NCBI GenBank assembly: GCA_026545225.1
Contig: CM048851.1
Span: forward strand, 31,061,956-31,125,955
Source: Cornus controversa
Lineage: Eukaryota; Streptophyta; Magnoliopsida; Cornales; Cornaceae
Direction of reading: 5' to 3'
DNA length: 64,000 nt
The notes under the pieces are model-generated. The model worked only from the letters and a program-made list of their open reading frames with translations. It was not told the origin of the DNA and ran no database searches. Positions 11,355 to 24,023 of this stretch are shown piece by piece (the first letter of the stretch is position 1; each line of letters starts with the position of its first letter). A program made the position numbers and the translations under genes.

Positions 11355-12959
11355 TGCCTACCATCTCAGTTATTCTGAAAGACATTCACACAATCACACT
11401 CCTTGCTTCTCCTGACATCAGTCAGCCAAAAACCCTTAAAAGAGTGTTGTTCATATTATCTTCTAGTCCTAGTGTGACGTAGTGTTATGCTGGGGAGTCT
11501 TTAAATCTAGCAGCTTTTGTTCCTCACTTGTGATAAGCCTGTGATTGCTAAAGGATTAGCGTGGCTGAATCTGTTCTTCTTGTGTTTTCTACATCTTACA
11601 GTTACAATTGTGGTTCCCTTCTGGAGGGCTGTGTGGCACAGTGACTTTATATGTGATTGATTACATTAGTAACAATCTTTTGAAATCTTGATGGATCATA
11701 TTATAATCAAGTAGTAGAAATCAAATGAACTCATTCTGAATTGGGTGAAAACTTTATGGTTTGGTTTCATATATTTTCTGTAAAATCTAAATGCAAAACA
11801 AAGAGTTACTGAGTTACTCATAAAAACTTCAAGCAACTGAACTCAGAGTGTCTTTTGGTTTTGGACCTCTTGGTACAACCCATACATATGAAATCTTCAG
11901 TATCTTAGAGTATGTAATGTTCAAAATAACAACATTTGATTAGAATTTGCAAACTCTAATCAAATTACATTATGGTTTTAAAATTTGCTAATGTTGGATT
12001 GGATCCTAATGGATTATTTCCCTATTTAAATAATAACATTTGATTAGAAAAAGTTTCAGTGTTTCACACTAAAGCTTTACTTTGTTTTTTCTTCTTCCCC
12101 TTTTCCAGTAAGGGTAAACCTGGTGTAATTGCATTTGGCAAAAAATATTGAATTACTCAAGAATTTGATTTTTTTTTTATTTAATTCAGATTAAAATTGA
12201 AAGTTTGCATTGGTTGATAAAACACATTTTGAAAACCTTGACTTGAGTGATTATAAATTTAAAATTGACAAATTGTATCTTTTCTCCTTTCAAAGTTAAA
12301 AATAAGCTGTTCAAGTTACAAGATTATTGAAAGAAATATTATGTGTGTGTCTATATATATATATATATGTATGTATGTATATATGCTCTCATGGTGATTT
12401 GATGGGTTATTCATGTCACATTTGGCCTTTTGCTACTTTGGTAAGGTGGCTATGGTTCGAGGATTGAAGTAGAAGCTTGTCAAAAGAAACATAAGTCATT
12501 TTTAACTGTAAGAAATGATCCCTTAGCTTCACTTCATGACACTTGCATTTACTTTTACTTTTGCTTTTCACTGAAATGATCAAAGTAACCCCTTGATACT
12601 TAAATGACATGACAACACCATATGATATGATTCCTCCATGTTGAAGTAATTTTGGAGTAATGTTGCCTGTTTAAATGTTATTGTTCGCAACCACTCTCTT
12701 CAAGGAAAACAAAACAAAAAATGCATAGAAACATCATATTCTCACTTTCCAATCTCCATCTTATTTTACTCTAAATCATTTTCTCTTTAAGTACTTCTAT
12801 GAGTTGATGAAAAGTCTTGTTGCCAATATATATATATATGTATATATATATATATGCATGAAAGTTTGAAATCAGTCTTGTGCCAAATTCATCAACAATA
12901 AAGGCACAATGAGTTCAGATTTTTACTAAATGGGAATACATTTTTGATCTTTGGATCCG
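11355..12959. other. Intergenic spacer
   Basis: AT-rich sequence without recognisable coding content. Short TA/TG microsatellites occur at about 12350-12380 and 12828-12855. I see no promoter or RNA gene I can support. Confidence 0.5.
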
Positions 12960-13345
12960 GTAAGTTTTTTTTTCTTCTTTTTTTTCTCAGATAAATAATT
13001 ATAATTGTAACGACATTAGAATACAAATTTCAGTACGTGATTGCTTTGAGTACAGACTTTCTAGTCTCAACTATTTTAGGAGAATAAATTCTATCATGAT
13101 TAGGTGTGTGAGGCTATCACAGTTAAGGTAGGCCCCACACACCCTGTATCGCCCCTAGTTTTTTTTTTTGGTGGGTAAATGTTCATAACTATAACAAAAT
13201 TAGAATATGAATTTTCGCATGCGATTGCTTTCAGTAAAAGCTCTCGGAGTCTCAACTATTTTAGGAGAATAAATTCTATAATGACCAGCGAGTGTGTGGG
13301 ACCAGCACAGTTGAGGTGGGTTCTACACACCCTGTGTGTATTAGT
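12960..13345. repeat. Two diverged copies of a ~180-bp sequence in tandem
   Basis: The segment at about 12985-13150 is repeated at 13165-13345. Both contain CTCAACTATTTTAGGAGAAT followed by AAATTCTAT, and both end near CACACACCCTGT. Each copy is preceded by a T-rich tract. This could be two insertions of one short interspersed element, or a local duplication. Confidence 0.65.
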
Positions 13346-14027
13346 CCTAACAAACATCGACATGAATGACAAGACTTATTTAAAAAAATTCACAATTAAA
13401 GAATCATTTTTGTTTTACAAATAACAAAATGTTGGAGGAAAAGATACCTAGAAACAAAAATAATTGAGATTAAAAGTTAAGCTAATTTTCCTTTCTCTTC
13501 CTTTCTTTTCTTTCCTTGTTTCCTTGTTTTCCTCGAGAAGAGAGAATTGCGTAATTTCTTCCACGATGCACTCTCTAAAACCTAACTTTTTGACTTATGA
13601 TTAATTTTTTTTTTTTGAATTTCAATTGTCAATTGTTTGCAAACTTGTTTCTCATACCAAGATCTCCATTTCGATTTTGGGCTTTACACTTTCGGTTAAA
13701 GTCGGTTTCTACTTTATCTATTCCAAGTTTTCAACTGTTTTTCATGGTGGGTTCATCACATGTACTGATGAACATATACTTTTCTTTCATGTTAAGTATT
13801 ACCACGATGGGAAACTCATATAAAGCTATATATATATAAAGCAAGATCTTGTCATTCCACACGAATACAACAATTTATTTTCCATCTTATACACAACATA
13901 TGGACACGTTGGTGCAGGATTTGAGGGATGAGTAGGGAATGAAAGAATAAGTTCACGTCAAACCCAAAATACTACTAATACTTTAACTTGGGACCAAGTC
14001 CGAACTCCAGAAACTCATTGCATCTTT
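13346..14027. other. Intergenic spacer
   Basis: AT-rich spacer with pyrimidine tracts at 13490-13540. No gene or element ends recognised. Confidence 0.45.
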
Positions 14028-14708
14028 GGACCCGTTTGGTAATCGTTTATGTTTAGTGTTTATTATTTATAAAAACAAATTTTTACGATAAACATGTTTG
14101 ATAATTTTTGTTTTGTTTATAAATTGTCAAAACGCTTTTAAAACAACACTGTTCATAAGTCTTCAAATCCTAAACACCAAAATGATGTTTATTGTTTATG
14201 TTTATTAAAAAAAAACTTTTTTTTCTTTTTTATCTAAAATGGTGATTATATTATTTTAATTAAAACTAAAAGTGAGAAAATGAAAAGAAATTTTTTTTAT
14301 AAAAAGCTATTGTTTGATACAATGATAAAAATATTAGAATTATTAAGTGTGGACAGAATTAAAGAGAGTTACTTAGGGATACCCATGCTAAAAAAAAAAA
14401 AAACCTTATTTGATGAAAAAAAATAAAGAAGTCTCAACCATCTCCTTATCAAAGAAACAAGAATGACATTTTATACTCATGTCATTCATTCATTTTCAAT
14501 GTTGAAAGAAAAATAGAAATCAAAAAAATGAAAAAGAAAGTAGTAGCATAAGAAGTTCAAGAGAAAGAGTATGCCCTCCAAATCCCTCTTCTCAGCCATA
14601 CAAATTGGATCGAACCAAATCGTTTATTACACCCTGCTCTAAATTTTAGGAACCGTTCACTATGATTTCGGTTCCAAGCCTTGGAACAGGAATTGAAACC
14701 GTTGAATA

Positions 14709-14756
<48 letters not shown>

Positions 14757-15320
14757 TTTTGTTATGTAAAAAAATTTAAACAATAAAGTTATTATAACTA
14801 TTATAAGGTTAAATACAACTTCTATAATAACCGAATTGAACCGAACTTATTTATTCCGGTTTCAAAATTAAAGAACTGTTGGGAACGGTTTTGGTTCCGG
14901 TTCTCCCAATAACTAAAAAGAACCGAATCATGTGCATTCCCCTACTTGTTAAGGCCTTCTAGGCTGTGGGTTATTCTAAATTTACAGTATCATTTGTAGT
15001 GTGTAGATATATATGTAACCCAATATAATTTATTTCTTTTTTATGCATATTTTTTGCTCTATTATTGCTGTATAGATTTGTTGTAGCATAAACTTGACTT
15101 TTTATGCAGTTTATTGTGTTGATTTTTTTTATAAAAAAAAAAAAAACAGTTTAAGGTTAACAAACATGTTTTTCTGTTTATGATTTTTAAAATAAGCTAA
15201 ACGTTTTTCCGTTATCAAACAACACTCATGTTTATGAATAAACAAAATCGTAACATAAATACTGTTTATATAAACACTTAAACAATAAACGCTAAACATA
15301 AACGGTTACCAAACGGGCCC
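14028..15320. mobile_element. TIR element, PIF/Harbinger-like ends, 1.3 kb
   Basis: The left end GGACCCGTTTGGTAATCGTT and the reverse complement of the right end, GGGCCCGTTTGGTAACCGTT, form long inverted repeats that continue with GTTTATGTTTAG and further. The flanks are TTT (14025-14027) and TTA (15321-15323), compatible with the 3-bp TWA target duplication of PIF/Harbinger after one mutation. There is no transposase frame. The centre contains a TA/TAA microsatellite (14706-14754), with GGTTCCGGTT-type motifs on both sides, perhaps a further nested insertion. Confidence 0.65.
14706..14754. repeat. (TA)n(TAA)n microsatellite
   Basis: About ten TA units followed by about nine TAA units, within the TIR element. 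Confidence 0.9.
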
Positions 15321-15323
15321 TTA

Positions 15324-16429
15324 ATTAGCGCCATACCACACAGATTTTAAGAACTTTTTAGGTTAATCGAGGTATTCAAAATATGAATAATGTTAACGTC
15401 AAAGTTTTAACTCAAGGTTATTTAGGTGATTTTCATGATAGCAACTTATTGTAGTGTGAATTTAATAAGTTTACTTGAGTGTGCAGTTTACAAGGTATCA
15501 TACTATTTTAAGTATTTTAAAAGTATTGGATTTCAAAAGGAATTATAAGAAGATATATGAAGTCACATGATTATGGAACTCAAAGATCAATAATCAAGAT
15601 CAATGGTGAAGTTAAAGAGAATCCAAGCCCTACGATGAAGGAACCCAAGAACTTAAATAATTGAAAATAAAAATACTTGGATAAACTAGTCTTGGGTGAG
15701 TGTTAGATTAATATAAAATTATTTTTGAAGTAACTTCATTTGTAAGCTCATCTCTCGACTTAGTGGACTATAGGAATATGCATATCATTCATAAGACTTT
15801 AGACTATAAGCAATAGGAAATTAACTTCATTTATAACATCATGAGGCCGTTACTATAGTTGAGTTAGTTCAACCTATCATAAGCTTTAGCAGAACTCAAC
15901 TATATTAAACCATAACTAGGACCATGTCTTTGAATCATATCATTTATGGTTTTTAGTTACATTGACTTAGGCTTTGAACTCAATTGACTAACTTTATAAA
16001 GTCTTGCCATATACAGTTGCTGTTTCAGAAATTTAGCACAGAAATTTGACGTAGTGTTGGATTTTAAGGGCAAAAACGTAAATATGAATTTTTTTTAGTG
16101 AATCTTGACATAAAAAGTCCCGGTAATTGCACCTCATGATTTATCACGATCATATGAATTTTCTCAGCTCCAAATAACTTGATTTGTTCATTCATATTGT
16201 ACGATGAATTTTTATGTTAAAGCTGTGAAATTTTATTTTGTACTAAAATTAAAAAAGTAGATTTTGATTCATTTAAAATTTGATTTTGAAATTATTTTTA
16301 TTGAATTCAAATGGGGGTTACTTTGCTTATTTACATTGAATAACTTAAAATAAATATAAATAATTTACTTAAATATTTTCAATGTAAATAAGTATGCAGT
16401 GTGTAGTGTATTAATGCACTGTGCATGAG
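15324..16429. other. Intergenic spacer
   Basis: No coding content or defined element ends. It may include the outer part of the LTR remnant that follows. Confidence 0.4.
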
Positions 16430-18490
16430 AAATTGGCTGAGTTTGAAAATAGTTTTGACCTGAGAATTATTAGTCGCCTGATGGAACCTATCAGCAGGCT
16501 GGTAGATGACTTTCGATCGCGTGATGAAATCCATCAGTCGGCTGGTAGAAGTTGAAATTTATTTTAGTATGGTGTTCAAAACAAGGGATGCTGAAATATC
16601 GTTTCAGCCAACCGAAACATAACTTCAGTCAACCGATGATTTCATTAGTCAGTCGATATTGTTGGATTTTATGCCCAACAACTAGTTTTTACATTTAATG
16701 TGCTCCATCCACTTCCAAACATCCAGAATTCATTCTTGGACTATAAATATACCTTGTATATGCATTATATAAGTGAGAGAGACTACCATACTCCTCCATG
16801 ATTATATGTTGTTGGTAAATACTACCTTAGAGCTTAAATCTTCATATGATTCATCTATTGGTAGTCACCACTATTGAGCCAAACACTTGCATATCATTCA
16901 TAGTGGCAAAATCTTAATGAAGAGATTTCAATTGTGTATTTCATTACTAACTCAGGTATGTGAGCTATAATTTGTGTATCTATCCATTGAGGGATATTCT
17001 CCATTGAAGTATCATTTGTGTTTCTATTCATTAAGGGATATTCTCTATTGTTCCTAAACTCTTATTCATCCTATTTGAGAGAAAGACCAAGTGGTGGACT
17101 TAGAAAAGAAGTCCAAGTCATGAGTTTGACAAAGAAATCTTGGTGAGATTTTCATTCAGCAAGGAAGTCTAAGTCACGAGCTTGGTAAAGAAGTCTTGGT
17201 GAGGTTTTCATGGAGCAAAGAAGCCCAAGTGATTCATTTGGTAATTGTACGATTTGTTTTTCACCCTTAAGGGAAGATCTATAGTAGAAACCTCAAGAGG
17301 TGCTCTTGAGGCATAAACATAGGCAAAAGGGACAAAACTATGTAAAAATCATTATGTCACTTGGTTTGTATTTCTCTATCCTTAAATTTATTTATTTGAT
17401 AACATTTTATTTGTTTAAATTTCATATGTTTTATATATGAATGCTATAAGTTTATATGTTTTAATTCATATAAGGATGATGGGATGAATGCTTAGAGTAT
17501 ATTGATTGAGTTGATGAATTAATTAAATTACTAATTAATTGAGTATTTATTTGATTATCTTTTTACTAATCAATTTGCATATCACGTATTTGATAAAATG
17601 CACAATCAATATTTTCACACACTTCAAGCATGGTATGTTGTACTTACGTGAACACTTATATTTGTTGTATCCACTATATCATTTAAGTGGATAATGGATG
17701 GAACATTCTCATTCCCATTTGTTGAATACATAATTTCACTAAGGGCTAGTTTGGTACGTTGGAATGAAATGAAGTGGGAACAGAATGAAGTCAGGAATGG
17801 AATGAGAATAAGAATAGAATGGAATAACCATTTTCATTCCAATGTTTGACTACAGGTAGAGAATGATATAAGAATGAAACTGTATTACCCTCCGATACGT
17901 TTTATTTTTCTATATAAAATAGAATCAGTTTTAAAAATTGGACATTTGACCAATTTAATTTAATTATCATGTGAAAAAAAAATTAATTACCCATTCAATT
18001 AAAACTTTATAAATCAAAATATAATTCGTCTTTTTCTTCTAGTCAAGATTAATATAATCTTTTATACGAAAAAAAAAATATTTTATTAAAAACTGAAAGT
18101 GATAAAAATTAATATTTTATTATATATATATATTCTAAAGAGTTGTAAAAGAGAGAGATGCATTAATGAAGAGAGAGATGGTGATTTTAATACTAAGTGG
18201 GAATGGAATGGTCATTCCATGACTCAAGAAGTGGAATAATTTTGGTGGAATAAGCATTCCAAGGGAATGACCAGGAATGACCATTCTATTTCTAATGTAT
18301 CACAACAAACAAGAGAAAGGGAATTAAAGATGGAATGACCATTCCATTCCACCTCCATTCCTGCGTAGCAAACTAATCCTAAGTGTTTGACAAAAGTCCA
18401 TTCAAATTATTTTTTGTCAAAACAAATTAAATCGAAAAAATTCTATTGTTTGCTATAAACCCTATTTACTCCCCCTCTGGGCCCTCTGGG
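16430..18490 (+). mobile_element. Probable SIRE/Maximus-type copia LTR remnant
   Basis: Non-coding sequence with features common in LTRs of the SIRE lineage: repeated CAGTCGGCTGGTAGA-type blocks (16490-16660), a TATA-like GACTATAAATATACC at 16740, tandem AAGAAGTCTTGGTGAG modules (17090-17230) and a terminal CTATTTACTCCCCCTCTGGG near 18480. No primer-binding site or coding region follows, so if this is an LTR it is solo or truncated. Lineage assignment is from memory of such LTRs and is uncertain. It is interrupted by the MITE at 17743-18379. Confidence 0.45.
17743..18379. mobile_element. PIF/Harbinger-type MITE with TAA target duplication
   Basis: The left end is GGGCTAGTTTGGTACG and the reverse complement of the right end is GGATTAGTTTGCTACG. 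The subterminal regions are rich in GGAATGGAATGACCATTCC-type inverted motifs. TAA flanks both sides (17740-17742 and 18380-18382), which fits Harbinger insertion. The element is 637 bp and has no coding capacity. It sits inside the LTR-like remnant. Confidence 0.75.
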
Positions 18491-19683
18491 GTTAATTATT
18501 GGGTAACAAGTAGTATCCTAATAAATAGAAAGTTAAAATAAAAATGCTAAAATATGTGCATTAAATGTTGAACTATATACAATAAAAGCAATTAAATTTG
18601 TGGCATACATTAATGTTTCTTCGTATTAGAATTTAGAAATGATTCAAAAGCTTCTATGCTTTATTATTTTGTTACATTTAACTTAATATTAATTATTATT
18701 ATTATTATTTTACTTTAAATTTTGAAAGCAACTATGTGACACGTTAAGTTAAAGATTTTTAGTAATATTATGACATCTGAGAATAAATCATATAACTTCA
18801 ACTTTTTTTTATATATATAAATAACATGTAACCTTGAAAATGGTAAAGAATAGATAGAGGTTGAGGAGAGACATTGTGTATTAAGGATATAAATCAAACA
18901 ACATTAATTAAATATAAAGATATATTAGAACGATGGAAAAACTATATAACAGGAATGGTAAAAAAGATTCAAAATAAAAAAATAAAGAACACATTTAAAA
19001 AGATGAGTAATAATGTTGTTCACTGAATAACATACTTATGGAGAGATTTGGAGAATTTTATGAAAGATAGGTATTAAATGATTAACAAAGTTGTTTAACA
19101 AAATTTTAAGAGAAAAAAGGATGCCCGATGATAGTATGGTCATATTCAACGTACACCTGACGATGCACTTATTAGAAGAGAAAGAGCTGTATGTCCAGAA
19201 GATAAGCGACAAAGAGTCCGATGGAAGCTTACTTGAGATGAAGTAATTAAAAATGACTTAAAAAACTTAAAATACGGAGTATAAAAGAAGACATTATGTA
19301 TAATAGAAAAGAATGAAAACAAAGAATTCATGTGGCCGTCCCATTCATTTGTGATAAAGGCAAGTATGATGATGATGATGATGATGAACACAACCTTGAA
19401 AATATAAAAACCATAGACTTCTCTTGTACTTGTGTGTTGCTTGGGTTGGTATAGCCTTTGGCCAAATCCTGTCCAAAATAAATTTCAGTTCTATGATTTA
19501 AACTCAATCTCAATCCCATCATCTCAATAACTTGTTCATGCTCATAAATTTTTAAATGAAGCTCACGGTTCTCATGTTAGGCCCACCCCTATAGGCATGC
19601 ATACAAAATAGGTAAAATTAGATTGTATCATAAAATTTCATTTTGCTCATATATTAGTTTGTAATATTCTAATTTCACTTTAG
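18491..19683. other. Intergenic spacer
   Basis: AT-rich. A decayed segment at 19110-19300 on the plus strand has protein-like words (for example a DEVIKNDLKNLK-like stretch) reminiscent of LINE or endonuclease relics, too short to assign. An ATG-ATG trinucleotide run occurs at 19367-19386. Confidence 0.4.
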
Positions 19684-19895
19684 CTCCGTTTGTTTTGACG
19701 TTGAAAATTTTTGATAATCGGTAGCATTAATCAAACTAGTTATTCAATATTTTACAGATTGATTGTATCAATCCAAATATTTTGGTACAAAAATATTTTA
19801 CGGATATAACAATTTTTTTTTTAAAATATGCAATCAAATACTTAATTTTTTTAAAAATATTTTTCAAAAAATATTTTCTGTCGAAACAAACGGAG
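19684..19895. mobile_element. Short MITE, 212 bp
   Basis: The ends are inverted: left CTCCGTTTGTTTTGACG, right reverse complement CTCCGTTTGTTTCGACA. The interior is AT-rich with AAAATATTTT-type palindromes. No clear target duplication was seen, so the superfamily is undecided. Confidence 0.7.
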
Positions 19896-20195
19896 AAGAA
19901 TATACATGTATTTTTTTTCACCAACTTCATATACATGTTTATTTCATGTGATAGTAACATTTGAATATAATTCAAAGCAAACACTTGAAAATTTTAATTT
20001 ACCACATGTAACATATGTTGTGCAAGAGATAGATTAAGATGTGTGTCACCTCTACCCCATCATTACTCATTGTGAGTTTAGCAAGAATTGAATATCAACT
20101 GTTGTGAATATAATAGTACAAATGTTACCATAAAAAAAATTCAATATAATTATAAAAGGCACTTACAGAATGTTCCCAGAATAGTTTAATTTATA

Positions 20196-20201
<6 letters not shown>

Positions 20202-20238
<37 letters not shown>
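20202..20238. repeat. (AT)n microsatellite
   Basis: About 18 uninterrupted AT units. Confidence 0.95.
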
Positions 20239-20241
<3 letters not shown>

Positions 20242-20312
20242 GTGATGTCTTGGTCAGATCAGAGCAAATTAACATGAACTGCAACGATAATATTCGACTT
20301 AGAGAATGAAAA

Positions 20313-20315
<3 letters not shown>

Positions 20316-20351
<36 letters not shown>
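20316..20351. repeat. (AT)n microsatellite
   Basis: About 18 AT units, 80 bp after the previous run. Confidence 0.95.
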
Positions 20352-20355
<4 letters not shown>

Positions 20356-20545
20356 GAGAAAATGAAAAAGAAGAGAGAGAAAAATAAAAAAATAAAGTCA
20401 GTCTTAGTAATGTAACCTTGTTTGTCTTATTGTTACGCTTTAGAACTCTAGGGTACACACCAAATAAAGATCCTTCTTAAGTAGATATGTCTTTAGCTTG
20501 CTAGTCAAACCACCTTGTTGGTAAATCTAACCGACCTATATTCTT

Positions 20546-20547
<2 letters not shown>

Positions 20548-20580
<33 letters not shown>
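20548..20580. repeat. (GA)n microsatellite
   Basis: About 16 GA units followed by TATGACTACAGG. Confidence 0.95.
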
Positions 20581-20582
<2 letters not shown>

Positions 20583-22500
20583 TGACTACAGGCAAATCTA
20601 ACCTACCCATTCTTTTATTTTTAGATGTATATATATATATATATATATGGAGAGAGAGAGTGCCATCTGGTTAATTGCATTAAGATAAATGGACATGGAG
20701 GTTCCATATGGCTAGCATGAGAGCATGAGAGTCTCATTTGAGAAAGTGACCTCTATATTTTGAAAACATGTTGTATATCTCTTGTGATATTTATTGGGAT
20801 TTTTTTCACGAAAAATGCCAAAATTAAGTAATCTTTGCATTTTCATTAAACTCATCAATCTTTTAATATTTATGGAAATAAAATTCTCCATTTATTTTGA
20901 ATTTTACACGGATCTAATTAATCAAAGTTTTTGATGCAGTCAATCTAGATAATTTTCAATCCTAAATCAGTATCAAATTCTTAACCTCACATCATCCATG
21001 ATGTTCTGGCATTACACTTTCGGATACGAAATATAACACCATATATAAATATATATATATAGGTTTGTTTGACTTATTTTTTAGAAAACAATTCTCTATA
21101 AATTAGAAAATATAAAACTGTTTTAAGACATCTATACAAATTGTTTTATGAAAACAAACACTTTTTAATTGAGTTATTAAAAATGTCAATCATTATTTTC
21201 TAATTTTTAGTTTTCCAAACACAAAAATTGTTACTCGAATATTGGAAAATACTTTTGGAGCCGAGGAGTCTAGTCGAAGTGGCCAAGATTGGTACGATTC
21301 AATTCGACATTTTCTTTATTCGGGTTGTATCGTAACTCTATAATTTGAATTAGATTTATCGTTGAATGGATTGCGTTGCTGAAGTTGATCTCAAAAAAGT
21401 GACGATAACTATAATTAGTTTTAAGTTAGACACACTTGAAATAATCTGGTTAAGGGGTCTTTGAGTGACCTCTTCAACTAGTTTCCTATGCTCCAATAAC
21501 ATTGTTCTAAAAAAAAATTGAACCAAACACAACTTATATATATATATTTTCTTACTCATTTAATACTCTACAATGAATTCTAGGGGTAACTTGGACGAGT
21601 TGGATGAATTTGAGGTACAACTCGAGCTTAATCCAACATTTGAAACGTTCGGTCTAACCTAACCCTAACTCGACCTTCAGAGCTAACAAATTCAAGTCCA
21701 ACTCATTCTTAAATTTTTTAATTCAAGTTAAATTCGTGATTATAACTCAGGTTGAGATTTCAGAATAGAAATCAAGTTGTTATACTGATTTTATCAAATA
21801 AACATCTTATATGACGTTGACCGTATGCAACTTGTAGAAAACTTTCTTATTTTTTATGTGTTTGGACTTTGGAATACACATCATTAATTACTTAAAACTA
21901 AAAAAAGAAATAATTTTAACTTTTTTACAACTGACGAGACTAATCGAACTATAAGTTGAAATATATATAATATATTTTAAAAATTATATAAAAATAAAAT
22001 TCTAATTTAAATTTAAATTTTTGATATCTCAATTCAAACTCAATTTTAATTAATTTTAAATTAAAAATTTTTAATTTATAAAAATATTTATTAATAAAAA
22101 ATTAAATTGAGTTCGAATTAACACACTTAACTTTGCACCGCTAATAGACCGTGCCAAGTCCCATCCCGAGAATGAAGAAGTTGTGGGCGTGCTATCACAT
22201 GTTGACAGGTTAAGCAAGAGTTGAGATGTCATATTTCTATTGGTCATTAGTTTGAAAGTAAACTAGCCATCCATTTTGACTTGTTCATGCTTAAAAAAAT
22301 AAATATGGATTGCGTAAGCTTAATGATTAAAAGCTTTGAACCCGTTGATCACCTCTTATAAAGTCATAAATGTAATTGAAAATCCAAGTTGGGCACTTAG
22401 AAATTTTTTATTGTCAAAAGAAGTGAGCTAAAATTTTGAACATAATTCAAGGCTCAAGACCAGACCATAAGATATAGACTCGTAGACGGAGAGTATAGTA

Positions 22501-23132
22501 GAGAGAACGAGTACACAAAGATGCTGATATAGAGAGAGAAAGTAACCTTAGAGAGAGAGAGATCCACATCCCCCATATCCCAAAAGAAGAACATCAATGG
22601 GTCATTGTCAATCTACTCGGTCGGGAAGGTGCTAAAAGACTATCTCTCTCTCTCTTCCACTCTTTCAAACTTGAAGAAAAGAAAAGAAAGGCGGTGATAG
22701 GTGGGAGCTAACTAAATAGGCAAGTATACACTATTCCCATCTCTTTCTCTCTCTAGAACACACTCTCTCTCTAGGTGGTGGAGCCTACTTTACCTCCAAC
22801 TAGAGGCGCCATTAGTCTTTACTTGGTTTCCAAGCTCACCCACCTCCCCCTACCCTCTTTCTCTCTCTACTGTCTCTCTCTCTCCAAGTCATGCTACCCC
22901 ATCCTCATATTTCCATTCATTTCTTCATATAAACAAATCCAAACCCAAACACATTCCCCCCCTTACTCTCTAGTCTCTCCTTTCCCTCTCACAGCCCAAC
23001 TTGTTTCATATTTATTAGTAGTATATTAATTCCACAGACATATATATTATATACTATAATATAATATCTATAACTAATCATATATACATATATTCATATA
23101 TATATATATATATATATTTAGAGAGAGAGAGG
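22501..23132 (+). promoter_or_regulatory. Promoter and 5' leader region of the AHL gene
   Basis: The stretch before the AHL start codon is dominated by GA/CT repeats (GAGAGAGAGA at about 22550 and 23122, CTCTCTCTCT blocks at 22640-22890). Plant core promoters and 5' leaders often carry such Y-patches, and GAGA repeats are binding sites of BBR/BPC factors. An AT-rich tract (23040-23115) lies directly upstream of the ATG. I cannot place the TATA box or transcription start. Confidence 0.45.
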
Positions 23133-24023
23133 ATGAAAGGAGAATATGTAGAAGAAAAGGATCGCAATAACAATATGTTTGCGAAGCTCCACCCGATCCA
23201 GAAGTTCCAACAGCAGCAGCAACCTCTTCACCCGACCCATCACTTCCAAGTCGGCCGTGAATGTCAGACCTCCGAGGAAACCGACAGCCGCAGTCCCGGC
23301 GGTGCCACCCCGTCCTCCGCCGGGACCGCCACCAGAAAGGAGGCAAACAACGGCGACGGCGCCAGCATCGAAGTCGTTCGCCGCCCGAGAGGCCGTCCAC
23401 CCGGATCTAAAAACAAACCCAAGCCACCCGTCATCATAACCCGCGACACCGAGTCCTCCATGAGCCCCTACATTCTGGAAATCTCCGGCGGTGTCGATAT
23501 AGTCGATTGTATGTATCGATTTTGCCGGAAGCGCAACATGGGTCTCTGTGTTCTCACCGGTTCAGGCTCTGTAGCGAATGTGACTCTCCGACAACCCTCC
23601 ACGACTCCGGGAGCAACGGTCACATTTCACGGTCGGTTCGATATTCTCTCTCTGTCCGCGACGATTCTGCCCCCAACGACGTCGACGGTGGTTCCGAGTG
23701 GGTTCGTGATATCGCTGGCGGGTCCGCAGGGCCAGATCGTCGGAGGATCGGTGGTGGGGTCGCTGATAGCCGCCGGAACAGTGTATGTGGTGGCGGCGTC
23801 GTTTAATAGCCCGTCGTATCACCGGTTGCCGGCGGACGACGGTGTGGGTACTTCGGGTTCAGGAGGGAATGAGCGGGGGCAGTCCCCCCCGGCGGTTTCC
23901 GGCGGTGGAGACGGTGGGCATCCGCCTTCTGCGGCGGTGGAGTCGTGTGGGATGGCGATGTATAGTCACTTGCCTTCGAATGTGATATGGGCACCTACTG
24001 CTTCACAGCCACCACCTTATTGA
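23133..24023 (+). CDS. AHL17: AT-hook motif nuclear-localized protein, AHL17-like
   Basis: Nuclear DNA-binding protein that binds AT-rich DNA at matrix attachment regions and acts in multimers on transcription and chromatin. It has 296 residues in a single exon; lack of introns is typical of clade-A AHL genes. Order: MKGEY N-terminus as in AHL17, a Gln tract (26-30), a type-I AT-hook RRPRGRPPGSKNKPKPP around 83-99 with core RGRP at 86-89, then the PPC/DUF296 domain (about 111-233). The PPC contains the trimer-contact motif, here GRFDIL (167-172) in place of GRFEIL, and ends SFNSPSYHRLP. The tail is Gly/Ser-rich and ends IWAPTASQPPPY, which matches the AHL17/AHL28 subgroup. The first ATG of the open frame is used, preceded by a GA-rich leader. 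The coding region is much richer in GC than its surroundings. Confidence 0.93.
   Translation: MKGEYVEEKDRNNNMFAKLHPIQKFQQQQQPLHPTHHFQVGRECQTSEETDSRSPGGATPSSAGTATRKEANNGDGASIEVVRRPRGRPPGSKNKPKPPVIITRDTESSMSPYILEISGGVDIVDCMYRFCRKRNMGLCVLTGSGSVANVTLRQPSTTPGATVTFHGRFDILSLSATILPPTTSTVVPSGFVISLAGPQGQIVGGSVVGSLIAAGTVYVVAASFNSPSYHRLPADDGVGTSGSGGNERGQSPPAVSGGGDGGHPPSAAVESCGMAMYSHLPSNVIWAPTASQPPPY

Larger units (their letters stand above)
19896..22500. other. Intergenic spacer rich in microsatellites
   Basis: No coding sequence recognised. Contains several AT and GA repeats and, at 21590-22140, AT-rich sequence with repeated CAACTCGAG-like words that may be an old retrotransposon. Confidence 0.45.
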
